Positions 52,461 through 64,000 of a DNA stretch of 64,000 nt are shown piece after piece. A model generated the notes under the pieces. That model was not told the DNA's origin and made no database searches. It worked only from the letters and a program-made list of their open reading frames with translations. Source of the stretch: Zymoseptoria tritici IPO323 (Eukaryota; Ascomycota; Dothideomycetes; Mycosphaerellales; Mycosphaerellaceae); NCBI RefSeq assembly GCF_000219625.1, contig NC_018211.1:1426001-1490000 (forward strand), in the 5' to 3' direction. The first letter of the stretch is position 1, and each line of letters begins with the position of its first letter. The translations under genes and the position numbers were made by a program.

Positions 52461-54474
52461 TTAGTTCCGCATACTCTCCTCAGGGGCATGCATCCTGCTG
52501 CGGACATCTTTGACCAGACTCTTCGCCTCTTCCACCTCGACACCATCTTGACACAGTTCATTCGCAAGCTCCATCGTGCGCTGCCAGTCGCCACAGCTGT
52601 AGCTCCACCTCGCCAACCACAGGCGTGCTCGACTCGTGATTTGCGTCACGCCAAGGCCCTCCTCGCCCTCCTCGACTCCTTCTTCTTGCGCCAGTGTAAG
52701 CTCCATGTATGCTGCGGCCTCCTCAAGTTTCCGATCCTTCTCGTACAGCATAGCAATCTCGAACAGGATTTGCGGGTCGAGCGCTCCTCCAACGGCCTGC
52801 GCTATTGGATCGGTATTGCCGCTCCCGAACGATGATGCTCCGGTATCGACTTGGCTACCGACGATCAAAGCTCGCTTGAAAGCTTGCAGAGCGTTAGAGG
52901 TCTTCCCACACTTGCTGTAGGCATGGCCGACCGCTGCCCACATCTTCGGATCGCCACCACATAGCGATGCTGCACGTTGGTAATAGAACAAACTGTAGCT
53001 GTGGCATTCCAGCATCTCATAGCCTTGTCCCAGACCATACCATGCCCGATAGTCTTTTCGATTGTTGTCCACGGCTCGGCGATACGATTCAATCGCGGCT
53101 TGTGTGTTCTTCAGCTCGATGTACTCGTGGCCCATCAATGTCCAAGCCGCTTGAAAGTTGCGGTCCAGTGATAGTGCTCTCCGGAAGTGAAGCACTGCCT
53201 TCTCGTGCTCCGAAATCAGACTGTAGTAATTGCCTAGAATACAATTCGTCTCCGGACGGAACTTGTCTGTCTCGCTCGCCAATGCTGCCAGAGTCGCGAG
53301 CTTAGGTCGATTCGGCATGACGTATAGCAAGTTGCTGTATATTTCCATTCCGTCCAGTCGATGAGGGTGATCCCGCAACAGGCCATCGAACAGCTCCATG
53401 GCTGCATCTTGATCGCGAGCATGGTATAGAAGGAGAGCTTTCTGCTGCTGGAGGAATGCAGATCCGGGGAAGATGGACTGCATCTGAGCCAGCTCGTCGT
53501 ACACCTGAGGATCCTGCTGGAAAAGCTCCTGACTGCAGTGGATGTGGAAGCAGAACGTTGCCACGTTCCGAGGCAGATGGACGCTGATCGCTTGCAAATC
53601 TTCGACTGAATCGATCAAGGACGCCAACTCCAGCCAAGCTGACCAGTTATACGGATTCAGATTGACACTCCGTACCAGCCACTGTTTTGCAAGATTTTCC
53701 GACTTGGTCTTAATGAGCATGATACCGTATAAATAATCCAGCCATCCTTGCGAATTCGACAGGTCATTGAGACCACCGCGTGCGTTGAAGTACTCTTCCA
53801 GGATGGTTGCAATCGACGTCACTTCTTTATTGGCGGTTCCGGGTCCATCGTGAGGTCCAAGAATCGACTCGGCCTCTTCGTTCTTGCGCTTCTCACCGGA
53901 CAGGTATCTCGCATACAGAGACAAGAACAATGACTTCTGACTGAGATTCTTCGGTATTGATGGAGCTCGAGGTCTCGCTGGTTTGGACGCCGAATTCAAC
54001 AAGCCAGCTTTTTGTTTCGAGGATGATCCGAGTCCGGTATGGAGTCGGGTAGGTGACATGACATTGCTTGAGGGAGTGCTGTGGGGAATCTGGGTGGGTA
54101 GAAATACTGCTGCGCAACGATCGAACTCTCTGCAGTCGAAGAAAGATTTGGCCATGAGATATCGCGGTTGCTCCTTGGCTTCGAGTCGTGCTTCTCGCCG
54201 GTCCTTGGTAGCTGATTCCAGTCCAGCTGAAAGTGGTCCATCATCGTCGTCGTCAATCTCGGTGTCTGAAGTGTCTTGATATGTTTGCGGCTCCTCGAAG
54301 GAATTTAGTAATTCGGCGGACCTGTGCATGCATATTAGTATATGGGAGCATCATCATGTGCACGCTAGGACCAGACCATTTGGCAGCGAAGTAGAGGCAA
54401 CGTTCGTTGCAGGCGATGATGGACTGCTGGAGTTGCGCATGCAGCTCTGCTTGTTGTTGGCTCGTCAGCGCCAT
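52461..54474 (-). CDS. CDC23: Anaphase-promoting complex subunit 8 / Cdc23
   Basis: TPR scaffold subunit of the APC/C ubiquitin ligase. Two exons: 54474-54377 and 54321-52461 (55-nt intron with an ACTAAT branch and unusual donor GTCTGG); 1959 nt, 652 aa. The spliced N-terminus CLYFAAKWSAELLNSF matches the usual Cdc23 start. About residues 110-150 carry a disordered insert. Tandem TPRs run from about 190 to 560: SQGWLDYLYGIMLIKTK, FRPETNCILGNYYSLISEHEKAVLHF (cut), AWTLMGHEYIELKNTQAAIESY, AWYGLGQGYEMLECHSYSLFYY, MWAAVGHAYSKCGKTSNALQAF. The C-terminus is acidic and helical. Head-to-head with ERG20. Confidence 0.95.
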
Positions 54475-54819
54475 GCTGTAGCCCTGTCCTCGCTGTCGAC
54501 GTCGTGATGGCGAACAACGATGTTCTTGTCCTGAACAGGAAGTGTCCGGCACGTGTAGTAAGCGCGTACCTGAATGACTTCACTTCTGCAGGGGCCGATC
54601 ACTTTCCCGCACGGACCAGAAGCAACAATCTTTTGGGGATGTCGTTCGATCTTCGGGTCAATTGCAACGACCTCCCTCCCACCACTCATTGGACCTTCCA
54701 CTGTTCATTCCCGTCTCCGCCGACTGCGAGATACTTCGTCCTCACCAGTGAATACTCCTCCCGAGTCCAGCGTCTCCTATCCCGTTCCTTCGCTTTTTCG
54801 ATACCCCACATCTACCAAC
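54475..54819. promoter_or_regulatory. Short divergent promoter (CDC23 / ERG20)
   Basis: A 345-bp spacer between divergent ATGs, with C/T-rich sequence on the ERG20 side. No specific regulatory site is evident. Confidence 0.5.
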
Positions 54820-55924
54820 ATGCCCGCTACATTGAAGGAATTCGAGTCGGTCTTCCCCAAACTGGTGGAAGACCTGAAAGAGCATTGTCAAAAGTATAAG
54901 CTGCCAGAGCAAGCATTGAAATGGTTCGAAGAGGTACAATCTCTGCAAGATGCGAAAAACACAAGCTTCGATTGACTGATCTTAGCCGGTCTGAATATAG
55001 TCCCTGAACCACAACACTCTTGGAGGAAAGTGCAATCGTGGCCTGTCAGTGATCGATACCACCCAGCTTCTTCTCGGCCGTAAACTCACAGAAGATGAGT
55101 TCTTCCGTGCTGCAACTCTGGGCTGGTTCATCGAGCTTCTTCAAGCCTTCTTCCTCGTGAGCGACGACATTATGGACAGCAGCAAGACTCGCCGAGGTAA
55201 CCCTTGTTGGTATCTCATGCCCAAGGTCGGCATGATCGCTATCAACGACGCCTTCATGCTGGAGTCCTCCATCTACGTCCTCCTCAAGAAGTACTTCCGC
55301 CAGGAGAAGTACTACCTCGATGTGATTGAGCTCTTCCACGAGGTCAGCTTTCAGACCGAGCTTGGCCAAGCTTGCGATCTTCTCACCGCCCCAGAAGACC
55401 ACGTAGATCTCGACAACTTCAGCCTGGACAAGTACACTTTCATCGTCATCTATAAGACCGCCTACTACAGCTTTTACCTCCCCGTGGCCCTCGCCATGCA
55501 CTTCTCCGGCTTCGCTACGCCCAAGAACCTCAAACAAGCGGAGGACATCCTCGTACCCATGGGCGAGTACTTCCAAGTGCAGGACGACTACCTCGACAAC
55601 TTCGCCGACCCATCGGTGTTGGGCAAGATCGGAACAGACATTCAGGACAACAAGTGCAGCTGGCTCGTGAACCAGGCTCTCAAGATCGCCACGCCTGAGC
55701 AGAGGAAGGTGCTGGAGCAGAACTACGGACAAAAGGATATCAAGGCGGAAGCGGCTGTGAAGCAGGTGTACAACGACATGCAGCTTCAGGAGGTCTACAC
55801 CAAGTACGAGGATTCAAGAGTCGGTGAGATTCGGGAGAAGATTTCGAATCTGGACGAGAGTGAGGGATTGAAGAAGGAGGTGTTCGAGGAGTTCTTGAGG
55901 AAGATTTATAAGAGGAGCAAGTAG
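54820..55924 (+). CDS. ERG20: Farnesyl pyrophosphate synthase
   Basis: Condenses IPP with DMAPP and GPP to farnesyl diphosphate for sterols, dolichol, ubiquinone and protein prenylation. Two exons: 54820-54933 and 55001-55924 (67-nt intron); 1038 nt, 345 aa. Both aspartate-rich motifs are intact: DDIMD (93-97) and DDYLD (233-237). [30 protein letters not shown], the [15 protein letters not shown] stretch and the C-terminal KIYKRSK also fit. The length matches the family (about 347). The start [19 protein letters not shown] is typical. Confidence 0.97.
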
Positions 55925-56153
55925 ATGATGTGGGAGGCGAGGTCACCGTGCACGAAATGGACGACGAACATACAGACATGAGCCACACATTCCACCGCTC
56001 GATAGGCGTTACAGGATCTGTGAAGGATATCTCTCAGCCATGGGGACGAGAAATTGTCTAGTTATACATGTCTCTGCTGTAGCACTTTTCTAGCAAAAAG
56101 GGTTCTTCCTCCTCAGCAAACGCCTCGCTAACCAAACCACTTTGTCCAAGCAC

Positions 56154-59100
56154 TCAAAGCTTCGACTCCAAGTCCTCAAACTCCTCCAAATCCTTGACCG
56201 GCTTTGGTGCCGCACTCAACGGGAGACTCGCCTTGAAAGACTTGACATCCTCGACGACAATGGTCTTGCTCTGCTTCTTCTCGACTCCGTTCGTGGTACC
56301 GTTCCCGTTCACATGCGCAACAGCCTCCTTCTTCTCCTCGCCTCCAATGCCTAGTCCGGCGAACAGACCTGGTAGCGCTTGCTCTCCCATCTTCGACACC
56401 TGATCGACTTGCTCCTTTGCCATGCCCAGTCCTTTCTGCATGTACTCGCCCACTGCCCCCATGACTTTGCCCGCATCTCTTTCGCCGATGTCAACTTTCT
56501 CGAGGTATGGTGTCAATGCACTCTTGTCTGTAGGAGCGCCCATTTGGGTCAGCAGCTCTGCAATCTTGTTCGCGAGCTTTTCGGAAAGGTCCACGGGTGA
56601 AATGGTCTTCGCGAGTTCGGCTGGTGTGGTTGATGCGATGAGGTGAATGGCGGTCTTGGCGCGGGTTGGAGAGGATGGATGAAGATGGCTTGAGAAGAAA
56701 GTCAGGAGGTCGTTCTTGGTGAGTGCCTCCAGTGCTTCGACGTCACGGTAGACTAGGAGACGGTCAGTAACACGTTGCGGAGGCATGGGAAAGTACGATG
56801 CAAACTCACCAAGCTCAAAGTCAAAAACCTCACTGGTAATGTGATGCCACAACCTGCCAGTCTCCTGGTCCAAGTTCTTCAACTTCTCCAATCTCGAATT
56901 GATCACACCAATGCGGTGCTCATTGAAGTCGGACTCCGACATCTCGCTCAAGGTCTCCTCGAATCCGGTCAGAAATGCGTCGATTCTGGTCTCCAGGTAG
57001 GGACAATCCTTCTCACTCTGAATGAGGATCCTGAACCCGGCCTGGTTTCCCCCTAATGTGGGTCCGCTGCTAACGATGTAGCCCAATTGCTCTTTCGTGC
57101 GTAGGGTGTCAAAGCATGGTTCTGACAGGATGTGGGATAGGAGAAGAACTTTGGCGCGCAGCGGACGGTCCTGAGAGTCGCCGAAGTGAAGCATGTAGTC
57201 GATGCAGTGGTTGACGTTCTCAGGATTTGCGAGCTGGCGCTCGTATCGGTAGTCAGCACCCGGTGGGAAGAGAAGGTTGCGTGGAGTTGCCCATTGGCTC
57301 TTCGGGTGAGGTTGAGGCTTGAGTGTAGCTTCAACGAGGTCGCTCATGCGTAGCGCATCCTCCTTGTAAAGGTTTCCGTGAGCAATCATCTCGATGTGCA
57401 TTTGACGCAAAGCCTGAGGATACAGTCGTGCGACATCTTCCTTCGTGACGGCTGGCAGAGCGGCAAGCAGTTCGTGAGAGGCCCAACTTCGCTCCTTGGT
57501 AAGCCAGCGGTTAAAGCCCGCAACTTGGCGGTAGGGCTCCATGTATTCGGCATTCTTGTAGCCTCTAATCAGACGCTCTTTGACGATATCGAAACGGTCT
57601 TGCTTGATCTCGATGTCTCGCATGGTGACAAGCACCTTCTCCAGAAGCAGGTGCATCTTATCATTGTATCCGCCGACAGTAACCTCAAGCGCATTCGACA
57701 TTGCGCCAAGGTTGTAGCTGAGGCCAGCCAATTCGGCGTCGTATGCGTACTCGATCAAGCTATCTTCCACGAGATCTTTGTACAGCTGCAGCACAACGTT
57801 TGTGAACGGGCTGATGTTCACCATTGGCGAGCGCAGTGTGAGCAGGACATTGGCTTTCGGCACCCAAAAGCGGTCGTCCTTTTTGTACCATACTCGGACA
57901 TTCGTGTCGTTGCGGATCAGTTTGGGTGATAACGCGGGTTTCGTGATCTCCTTCTTCTCAACGTCCAGACGCTGCGGGATGAACTCGTTCTTGTTGGGTA
58001 GGTGGAGCTCGGACAGACGTTCGCTGGCGGAAGAGCGGCTGATGGCGATCAATTGATCCATGAGCTCTCGCGGGATCTTTTCCATCTTGTACTCCGTCCC
58101 GTACCACGTCTCCCTCTGGTCCCAGTCACCTGGAAACTCCTGGCTGGTGAGAGTAAACCGGAAATTGTCCGGTCGCAAGTACGACAGTCCACGATTGATG
58201 CCATCGGGGTTGAATTTCCGAATCAAGCTCTCTCCGCACAGAAGCATGTCCCTCGGAAGCGGCTTTTGCATGACTCCACTAAGGTGGCTCGTTGTCCTCG
58301 CAGCTGGAGCCTTCTGCTTGAATCGAAATTCCACCTCTGCAAGCTTCTGCTGTTCCTGAACGATCCATTCGTAGGGAGGATTCTCGTTGAGCATGGCGAT
58401 GTATTGGAAAATGACCTTGATAATCTCCTGGTAGTTCTTCAATCCTTCCGTGGTGAGTCGCAAGCTCACGCTGAAGAAGGCCGTCCCAGGGCAGACCGTA
58501 TTAGCACCAGCACTGAGAGAGCTTGCCCAGCCCTTCGCATTGAGATAGGTCAATATGCTGCCCGGACCCTCATGACCGATCAAATGGCTGAGGTAGTGAC
58601 TCGGCCTTGAGTCGTACATCTCCTGCTCGTCCGGGTAGAGAAAGTTGAGCGTCAACGATCTTGTGTCCATGACTGGTTTAGCAAAGATTTGTGTGCAAAG
58701 CTCTTTCTCCGTCTGCGCGGGTACATCGTCCCATCTCATCTTTGGTAGATCTTGGTTGTAGACTCCCGAGAACAGATCGACCACCCATCCTTCCAGCTCA
58801 TCCAAGCTTTCCTTGCCCAACACACATAATCGCATCCGGTTCGCCGAGTAGTTCTTTTGGTAGAACTTCATGAATTCCTCACGAATCTTGACTCCACGAG
58901 CGATCGGATCGTCGTGTAGTAGCTTGTAGTTTCCAGTCGCAAATTGGTGGTATGGATGCTGTTCGCTGCACAAGCTCCTCTCCAGCTGCATCAACCTCCA
59001 ATTGTCACTCTGCAAATTCTTCTTGTTCTCCGAATCCACCGCACGCAGCTCACGGTCTAACGTATCCTCCAAGAACAGTGGCTTGAGGAAGAACTGTGCG

Positions 59101-59944
59101 AATCGATCGAGGGCGCCGTATAGAGGTCCGCGACCTGACTTCGAGAGCAGGCTTGCCTGACTGTTGTTCGCTGATGATGCTGCGCTGTTGGATGTGGCAG
59201 AGGATGAAAGTTCGAAGTAGTAGTTTGTCGAAGTAGAAGCCGTGAAAGCATTCGAGTGGCCTCCATATTTGGTCAAGTAGGAGTTGTAGTCGTTCTCTCC
59301 AGGGTACTGTCACAACACATGCCATCAGCACAAGGTCCATTGACACCCTCAGTCCTCTTGTCCCTGCGATATCGTACCTTCTCTGTTCCCATGAACAACA
59401 AGTGTTCCACGGCATGTGCCATTCCCTGCATCTCGGGCGGATCTGCCAAACTTCCCACATCCACATCCATGGCCGCCGATGCCTTGTCAGTGTCTGGATC
59501 GTGAATGAGAAGCGCTTCCAGCTGATTCGCCAGCTTTATCACGCGGTATGAGCGATCATCGAGCAAAGGCTTCTCCAAGGAATCGGCCAGGCGCTCGAGA
59601 CCTTCAGGTCGGCTGTTCATCGATGTTGCCATAGTGGCGTATGTTCGTGGCCGCTCGAAGGGTTGGTGGAGGAGGTGGGAGCGAGGAGACCTAGCGACCT
59701 GTGACAAAGAGGATTGATGACGGGATGGAGAGGTTTGCTTGATCGGTGTGGATCGTTCGAGTGGTGTCGCTGAGCAAAACGTCGAAGCGTAGCACCGATG
59801 ACCAAGTCGGGGGGCGGAGGGGAGGTGATGCGTAGATCTAGCGGCGGCGATGGAGCTACGATGGAGTCGCGAGGTGAATGAGGAAAGTGATGATCTAGTC
59901 AAAGAAGAGAGGAATGGAGCAGGCACATGCCACGTCGATGTCAT
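56154..59944 (-). CDS. STE23: Insulysin-like metalloprotease (M16, Ste23/IDE type) with presequence-like N-terminus
   Basis: Zinc peptidase that degrades small peptides; yeast Ste23 also trims the a-factor precursor. Three exons: 59944-59378, 59306-56810 and 56752-56154; introns are 71 and 57 nt; 3663 nt, 1220 aa. The inverted zinc motif HxxEH reads HAVEH (177-181), followed by LLFMGTEKYPGENDYNSYL across the first junction. The IDE-type LFPPGADYRYERQL and LRTKEQLGYIVSSG regions are present. An internal ATG at 59632 (MATSMNSRPEG) gives a 1116-aa form, the usual size. The first 104 residues before it are rich in Ser, Arg and His with almost no acids, like a mitochondrial presequence. The C-terminal ~100 residues are a disordered extension. 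The 57-nt second intron is in frame and has no stop. Confidence 0.93.
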
Positions 59945-60788
59945 TGATGTGTCCTGGGAAGAAGCCTGGTGTTTGAACAATAGTAGACTAAATATCGGGT
60001 CAACTCCTCACCTTGATGGACCCCTCTGGTCAGCGCCGCACGAACCTCAATGCCGTGGGAGAATACCGTACGTTGTAGATTTCTCGGGCCCGTCCACGAA
60101 GCACTGACGGATCGCAGGGTAGAACTAATGCCTTGCAGTATAGCACCTATTGTGACTTTTACACGCTGTGTTCATCATGTGTGGTTTCGCAGTAGAACTA
60201 TCCAATAGATGCATGCTGAAGCTGCTGGCCTTGCGCTTCTTGTGACCGGCCTCTGCCAATATTCGAGGTCCTACTGCCCAGGGACAACGGCACTACGATG
60301 ATGCCATGGTACGCGTTTATGCAGCCTTACAGTACGAGCATGTCCGTACAAAGTAAGATCTCCAGGGGAACGGAATTACTCGCATAAAAGTCGATGCACA
60401 TGACAATGATGACATGGTCCATGTGGGACCTCGCGGCTCATGTGAAGCGCCTCACGGCTCTTCCCCGCTCATCAAGGTCGGATGTATATGAATACTAGGT
60501 TCTCCCTGTCCGTTTTTGCATCGTTCCTTCTCTCTGGACTCCTGCTGACTGAGATGACGGGTCGGGTTATTGATCCTAGCATCTCCCCCGCAGGTTGTGC
60601 CGGTAACATGACTTACCGATGATGGGATTGGCATTTTGTGTCCGAAGGAGATCAATCTCATGTCTCGGAAGTGTCTCCTATGCTCCTGTGTCGTGGAATT
60701 GATGCATAGTCGTGTACTCATAAACTGGGGTATATCATGCTGAACGGAACGCCGCAGAAATGTAATCAGTAATGCCCGCCAAAGCTCC
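59945..60788. other. Intergenic spacer, 0.8 kb
   Basis: It holds the insulysin promoter and the 3' flank of the SYG1/XPR1-like gene. At about 60316-60363 it carries GTCCGTACAAAGTAAGATC, a weak match to the dispersed repeat core. No gene is supported. Confidence 0.4.
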
Positions 60789-63700
60789 TCAACCTCTGTC
60801 ATCTGGCTCGTCATCCTCGTCATCCTCGTCCTCACTGCTACTCTCCGCTCCATCCATGCCCTGTGCCTGATCTCCAGGCGATGGTTTCTTTCTTTCGAAG
60901 TCCTTCTCATGGGCCGTCCGAATCGCTGTGCCCACGCGATGCAGTGCATTCGCAATGGGCGAGTCGGTCGGAGCTGCACTCTCGCCCGAGCGCCCACCCT
61001 TCCTTGCGCGCAACGAGCTGCTACCCGTATTGGTCGCTTGTCGTTCCAGATCGACGTCTGAGCGGCCTGTGGCAGTCGCGGAGCCCGCTGCACCCTCTTC
61101 GGCGATACTGCCATCTTGTCGCACGACGGTGCCGTTGCGGAGAGAGAACTTCGGTTGATTAGAAGCAGATTCAGAGGTGAGACCTGAGCTTCGGCGGAGG
61201 AGATTGCGAGGTTTGATAGGCTTTTGAGACTGGCCTTCGAGATTGACAGAGCTGATGTCGGAGGTTGGAACGTGGCCGCGGGATTCGCGCAGGGAGAGTG
61301 GAGGCTTGTTAGAAGTGTGGTTCCCAAGAGGATCGGCGATGAGGTTCTCTAGGGATTTCTGCGAGCGATGTTCTTCCTCATCTTGTGAGTCTTCGTCGTG
61401 GCTGAGTTTGTACGGGAGTGGAAGATCGCGGCTGGCCATCTCTTTCTTGATGTTACTGCAATGCTCATTCTCCACGCGGAAGAGTGTCCAAAGACCTCGA
61501 CGAAAGACCTCGGAAAGGCTGACCATGAAGGAAACGATAGTGGAATGCTGTTGGTCGTGGGTATAAATGGCGTAGAAGATCCAGTTGAAGCGTAGGATCG
61601 GATCAATGATCATGGCGAAGTAATAGAGCCAGATGTTTTTGCGGTAGCCTAGGGTACGGCGTAGCAGAAAGTACTTTGCGTCCCAGTCGCCGAGACCTTT
61701 ATGTCGTCAGTCAAGTGCAGCATATCACAAGCGACGACATGTACTTACTCCAGTCCATGCCAATATCCCAGACAGCAGTGTACACACTGTTCATACATGC
61801 CACGGCAATGAACAAGGATTTCATTTCGAACGTCTTCTCAATCCGGTACAACGACAAGCTCATGTACATGAGGATGGTGAAGATGTACTTCCCAAAATTG
61901 GCAAGATGCGGAAACCAGACTCGAGTGTCCCAGTAACGTCGCAGACACTGCAGTGCGCGCCAGATAGCAGGAAGCGTGGTCAGGAACCCAAGAGTCCGGC
62001 TGGTGCCAGATGTGCACGATCCAGGATTGGCCCAGTCGGTTGTGTACAAGCAGAAGAAGACCTCAATATTGCCCATCGCGTACGTGAGAGAGCAAAAGAT
62101 ATCGCCGAGAAAGAAGTCTCGATACTCGACGGCGTACAAGCCAGCTGGAACAAGACGCCACATGCTGTAGAGAAACCATCGTCTGGCGCGATGGTAGAAT
62201 ATTGGCGCGGGGTTGAAGAGGCACACCACAGCCAGTCCGAGGAGCACAACAAACCAATAGCGATACATTGGCTCCCCACCAGCCTCGACCTCGAAGTTGA
62301 GATACATCGTCAAGCCAAATATGAAGAAGAACCACGCCGGCATCTCATTCAATTCCCTCCAGTTGAGGGCATGGCGATTGTCCAACTCGAAGATGAATTG
62401 GTAGTTCACCTTGTTGATTGTGAAAAACCTCGTGCTGAGTGTGAATAACGTCGCCAGCGTCCAGATCAAGAAGTACCCGCCGTATAGCTGGAGAAGGAAA
62501 CCTGTCTCCAACTTGATTCGCGGATCGGTCACGAATAGATTGTTGGTGCCCGCGACGATGCCCTGGAGCGAGAGGACAGCACCCGCAGCTAACAACGCAC
62601 CAGTCCGGACGACCGCTCCGGTGTAGTGGCCGGAGTTCGCATTCTTAGCACGAAGTTTGCTGACGGCAATTTTGCGATTGCCTTTCTCGAAGTAACGGGA
62701 GTAAAGGTCTTCGACGGAGGACATGAGATTGTCAGTTTCGTCAGAGGTGACGAAGTAGGATTTGTTGACTTTCTCCGCCATATAGCGCTGTTTGGGTTGA
62801 GCGTTGACGGCCTTGTCGTACTTCTTATTGATCTTGCGGAAAGCTGTTCTGTTCACAATCGCAAATGATTTCACAAGTTCCAGACCGCGATAATACTCCT
62901 GGAGTGCCAATTTCATCTTTCGTTTCGCGACGCGGTAAGGAACGTCTTTCAAAGGCTTGCGGGAATAATCTCGCTGGTTATGGTCTGGTGTCCAATTATG
63001 CTCGTCAGGTGTGCCTAGATTGCCCATCGCCTGAGAAGTCTTCCCGACATGACCAGGGCGGAACTTGTCGAAGGCTTCCGCGGCCATGTCGATCGATTTG
63101 GAAAATGGCCGAGACACCATCTCTCGCGTGACGGCAAGTTTCGACGTGTCTTGATGCTGTCCAGTGCCATTCATACCGGCATCTTCGTGAGATGTGCGCT
63201 GCTGCTCCTCGCGCCCAGATTTGTGTCTTTGTTCGGCTGCAATGATTTCTTCGAGGCGAAAGTCCCGCATGATGTGCAGTTGCTGCCGCAGTGTTTCGAG
63301 GCGTTCCTTGGCTTCGTCTTCCTTGGACTTGTAAAAGTTCTCAACCTTCATCAACTCCTTGTCCAGGAAGAGGAAGAATTCGGCTTCTCTGAAATCGACC
63401 TCCTTGTACATCTCCAGCGCAACATCGTTGTCATCGCGACCTTTTCTGGGTGTTGTTCCGCCTCTCAAAGAGAACATGCGCTGTGTAAGTGGACGCACGC
63501 TGGGCATAGAGTTCGTTCGCTTTCGAAGAATACCGCGAGAACGAGATGAACCATTTTTAGGGGTCGATCCAGCACCCGCGGGATGGTCGACCGGAGACTT
63601 GACCTGATACGCATTTCCAGTATGGCTCAATTGCGATGCCGCGTGGTTCGGCGCCGGCCGTGGGACGGGAAGATTAACACTTTTGTTGCGTGTCAGAGGA

Positions 63701-64000
63701 TTGTCTTCCTCGTCCAGTGAATCTTCGATAAGAGAATTTGCCGCAGGTCCAGGAAGATGTAAAGAAGGGGCGTCTTGCACGCTGTGTTTCAATCGCTGAG
63801 CAGGACTATGAGGCGGCGATCCAATAATGCTGCCATAACTGGTCATCCGCTTCAATTCAGCCGCACGCTCGTTGGACTCTCCTGGCTGCTTTTTGGCCTG
63901 GAGCGGACTACGCTCGTTGACCGCAGGACGCTGCGAAGTGGTTGTCGATCCATTCTCGGCGCGTAGAGGTAGTTCCGGATGATGAGATTCGCGGCTAGGA
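60789..64000 (-). CDS. SYG1: SYG1/XPR1-family protein (SPX-EXS), 5' end outside the window
   Basis: XPR1 exports phosphate from animal cells, and SPX domains sense inositol pyrophosphates; fungal Syg1 is the close relative. Two exons are visible: 64000-61749 (continuing past the edge) and 61696-60789 (52-nt intron). The visible protein begins within the disordered insert of the SPX domain. The SPX helices continue (REAEFFLFLDKELMKVENFY, KSFAIVNRTAFRKINKKYDKA with the Lys cluster). About eight membrane helices and the EXS domain follow: GDIFCSLTYAMGNIEVFFC, LPAIWRALQCLRRYWDTR, FRVENEHCSNIKKEMASRDLPLP. The C-terminal ~200 residues are disordered and end in an acidic run. The first helices of SPX and the start codon are missing from this window. 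Confidence 0.94.

Overview
This 64 kb window comes from the nuclear genome of a filamentous ascomycete (Pezizomycotina). Genes are dense, lie on both strands and have few, short GT-AG introns (49-120 nt, mostly 50-60) with CTAAC/CTAAT-like branch sites. Spacers are short, and the gene set is typically fungal: CYK3, NADPH oxidase with EF-hand, LCCL membrane protein, SYG1/XPR1 family. The gene set and intron style suggest a Dothideomycete, perhaps Mycosphaerellales, but that is inference. I see no transposon, virus or secondary-metabolite cluster. It looks like an ordinary core chromosome segment.

Layout: 0.7-3.8 kb (-) an unrecognised 946-aa protein with a cysteine-rich tail; 3.8-5 kb a spacer with degenerate repeats; 5-7.5 kb (-) a ubiquitin-specific protease ending in a CaaX box; 8.4-9.6 kb (+) mitoribosomal protein uL5m; 10.4 kb (+) a possible small protein; 12.1-16.1 kb (+) a P5B ATPase (YPK9/ATP13A2 type); 16.7-19.2 kb (+) an OPT-family transporter; 19.4-23.3 kb (-) CYK3; 24.2-24.4 kb (+) tRNA-Lys(CUU); 24.7-26.8 kb (-) an LCCL-domain membrane protein; 27.2-29.2 kb (+) an ARO8-like aminotransferase; 29.8-31.6 kb (+) a BCS1-like AAA ATPase; 32.0-32.2 kb a 15 x 12-bp minisatellite; 32.4-34.5 kb (-) a NIPA-type transporter; 35.5-37.0 kb (+) a secreted M28 peptidase; 37.6-39.8 kb (+) an EF-hand NADPH oxidase; 40.0-40.8 kb (-) GET5; 41.1-42.6 kb (+) CWC27; 43.1-43.8 kb (+) cofilin; 44.3-45.2 kb (+) a hypothetical gene with an in-frame stop; 45.4-47.6 kb (-) an NHX-type exchanger; 48.4-50.4 kb (+) a Sut1-like sugar transporter; 50.6-51.5 kb (-) an SDR; 52.5-54.5 kb (-) CDC23/APC8; 54.8-55.9 kb (+) ERG20; 56.2-59.9 kb (-) insulysin; 60.8-64 kb (-) a SYG1/XPR1-family protein whose 5' end lies outside the window.

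The genes do not form a pathway cluster. Several are head-to-head pairs with short shared spacers (GET5/CWC27, CDC23/ERG20, LCCL/ARO8), so they may share promoters. The most unusual feature is the tRNA-Lys(CUU) gene. Besides the usual anticodon-loop intron, it is split between positions 9 and 10 by a 55-nt insert with all the marks of a spliceosomal intron (GTACGT, CTAAC, CAG). Second is a dispersed degenerate repeat family; its core matches both flanks of the minisatellite, which suggests the array grew out of one copy.
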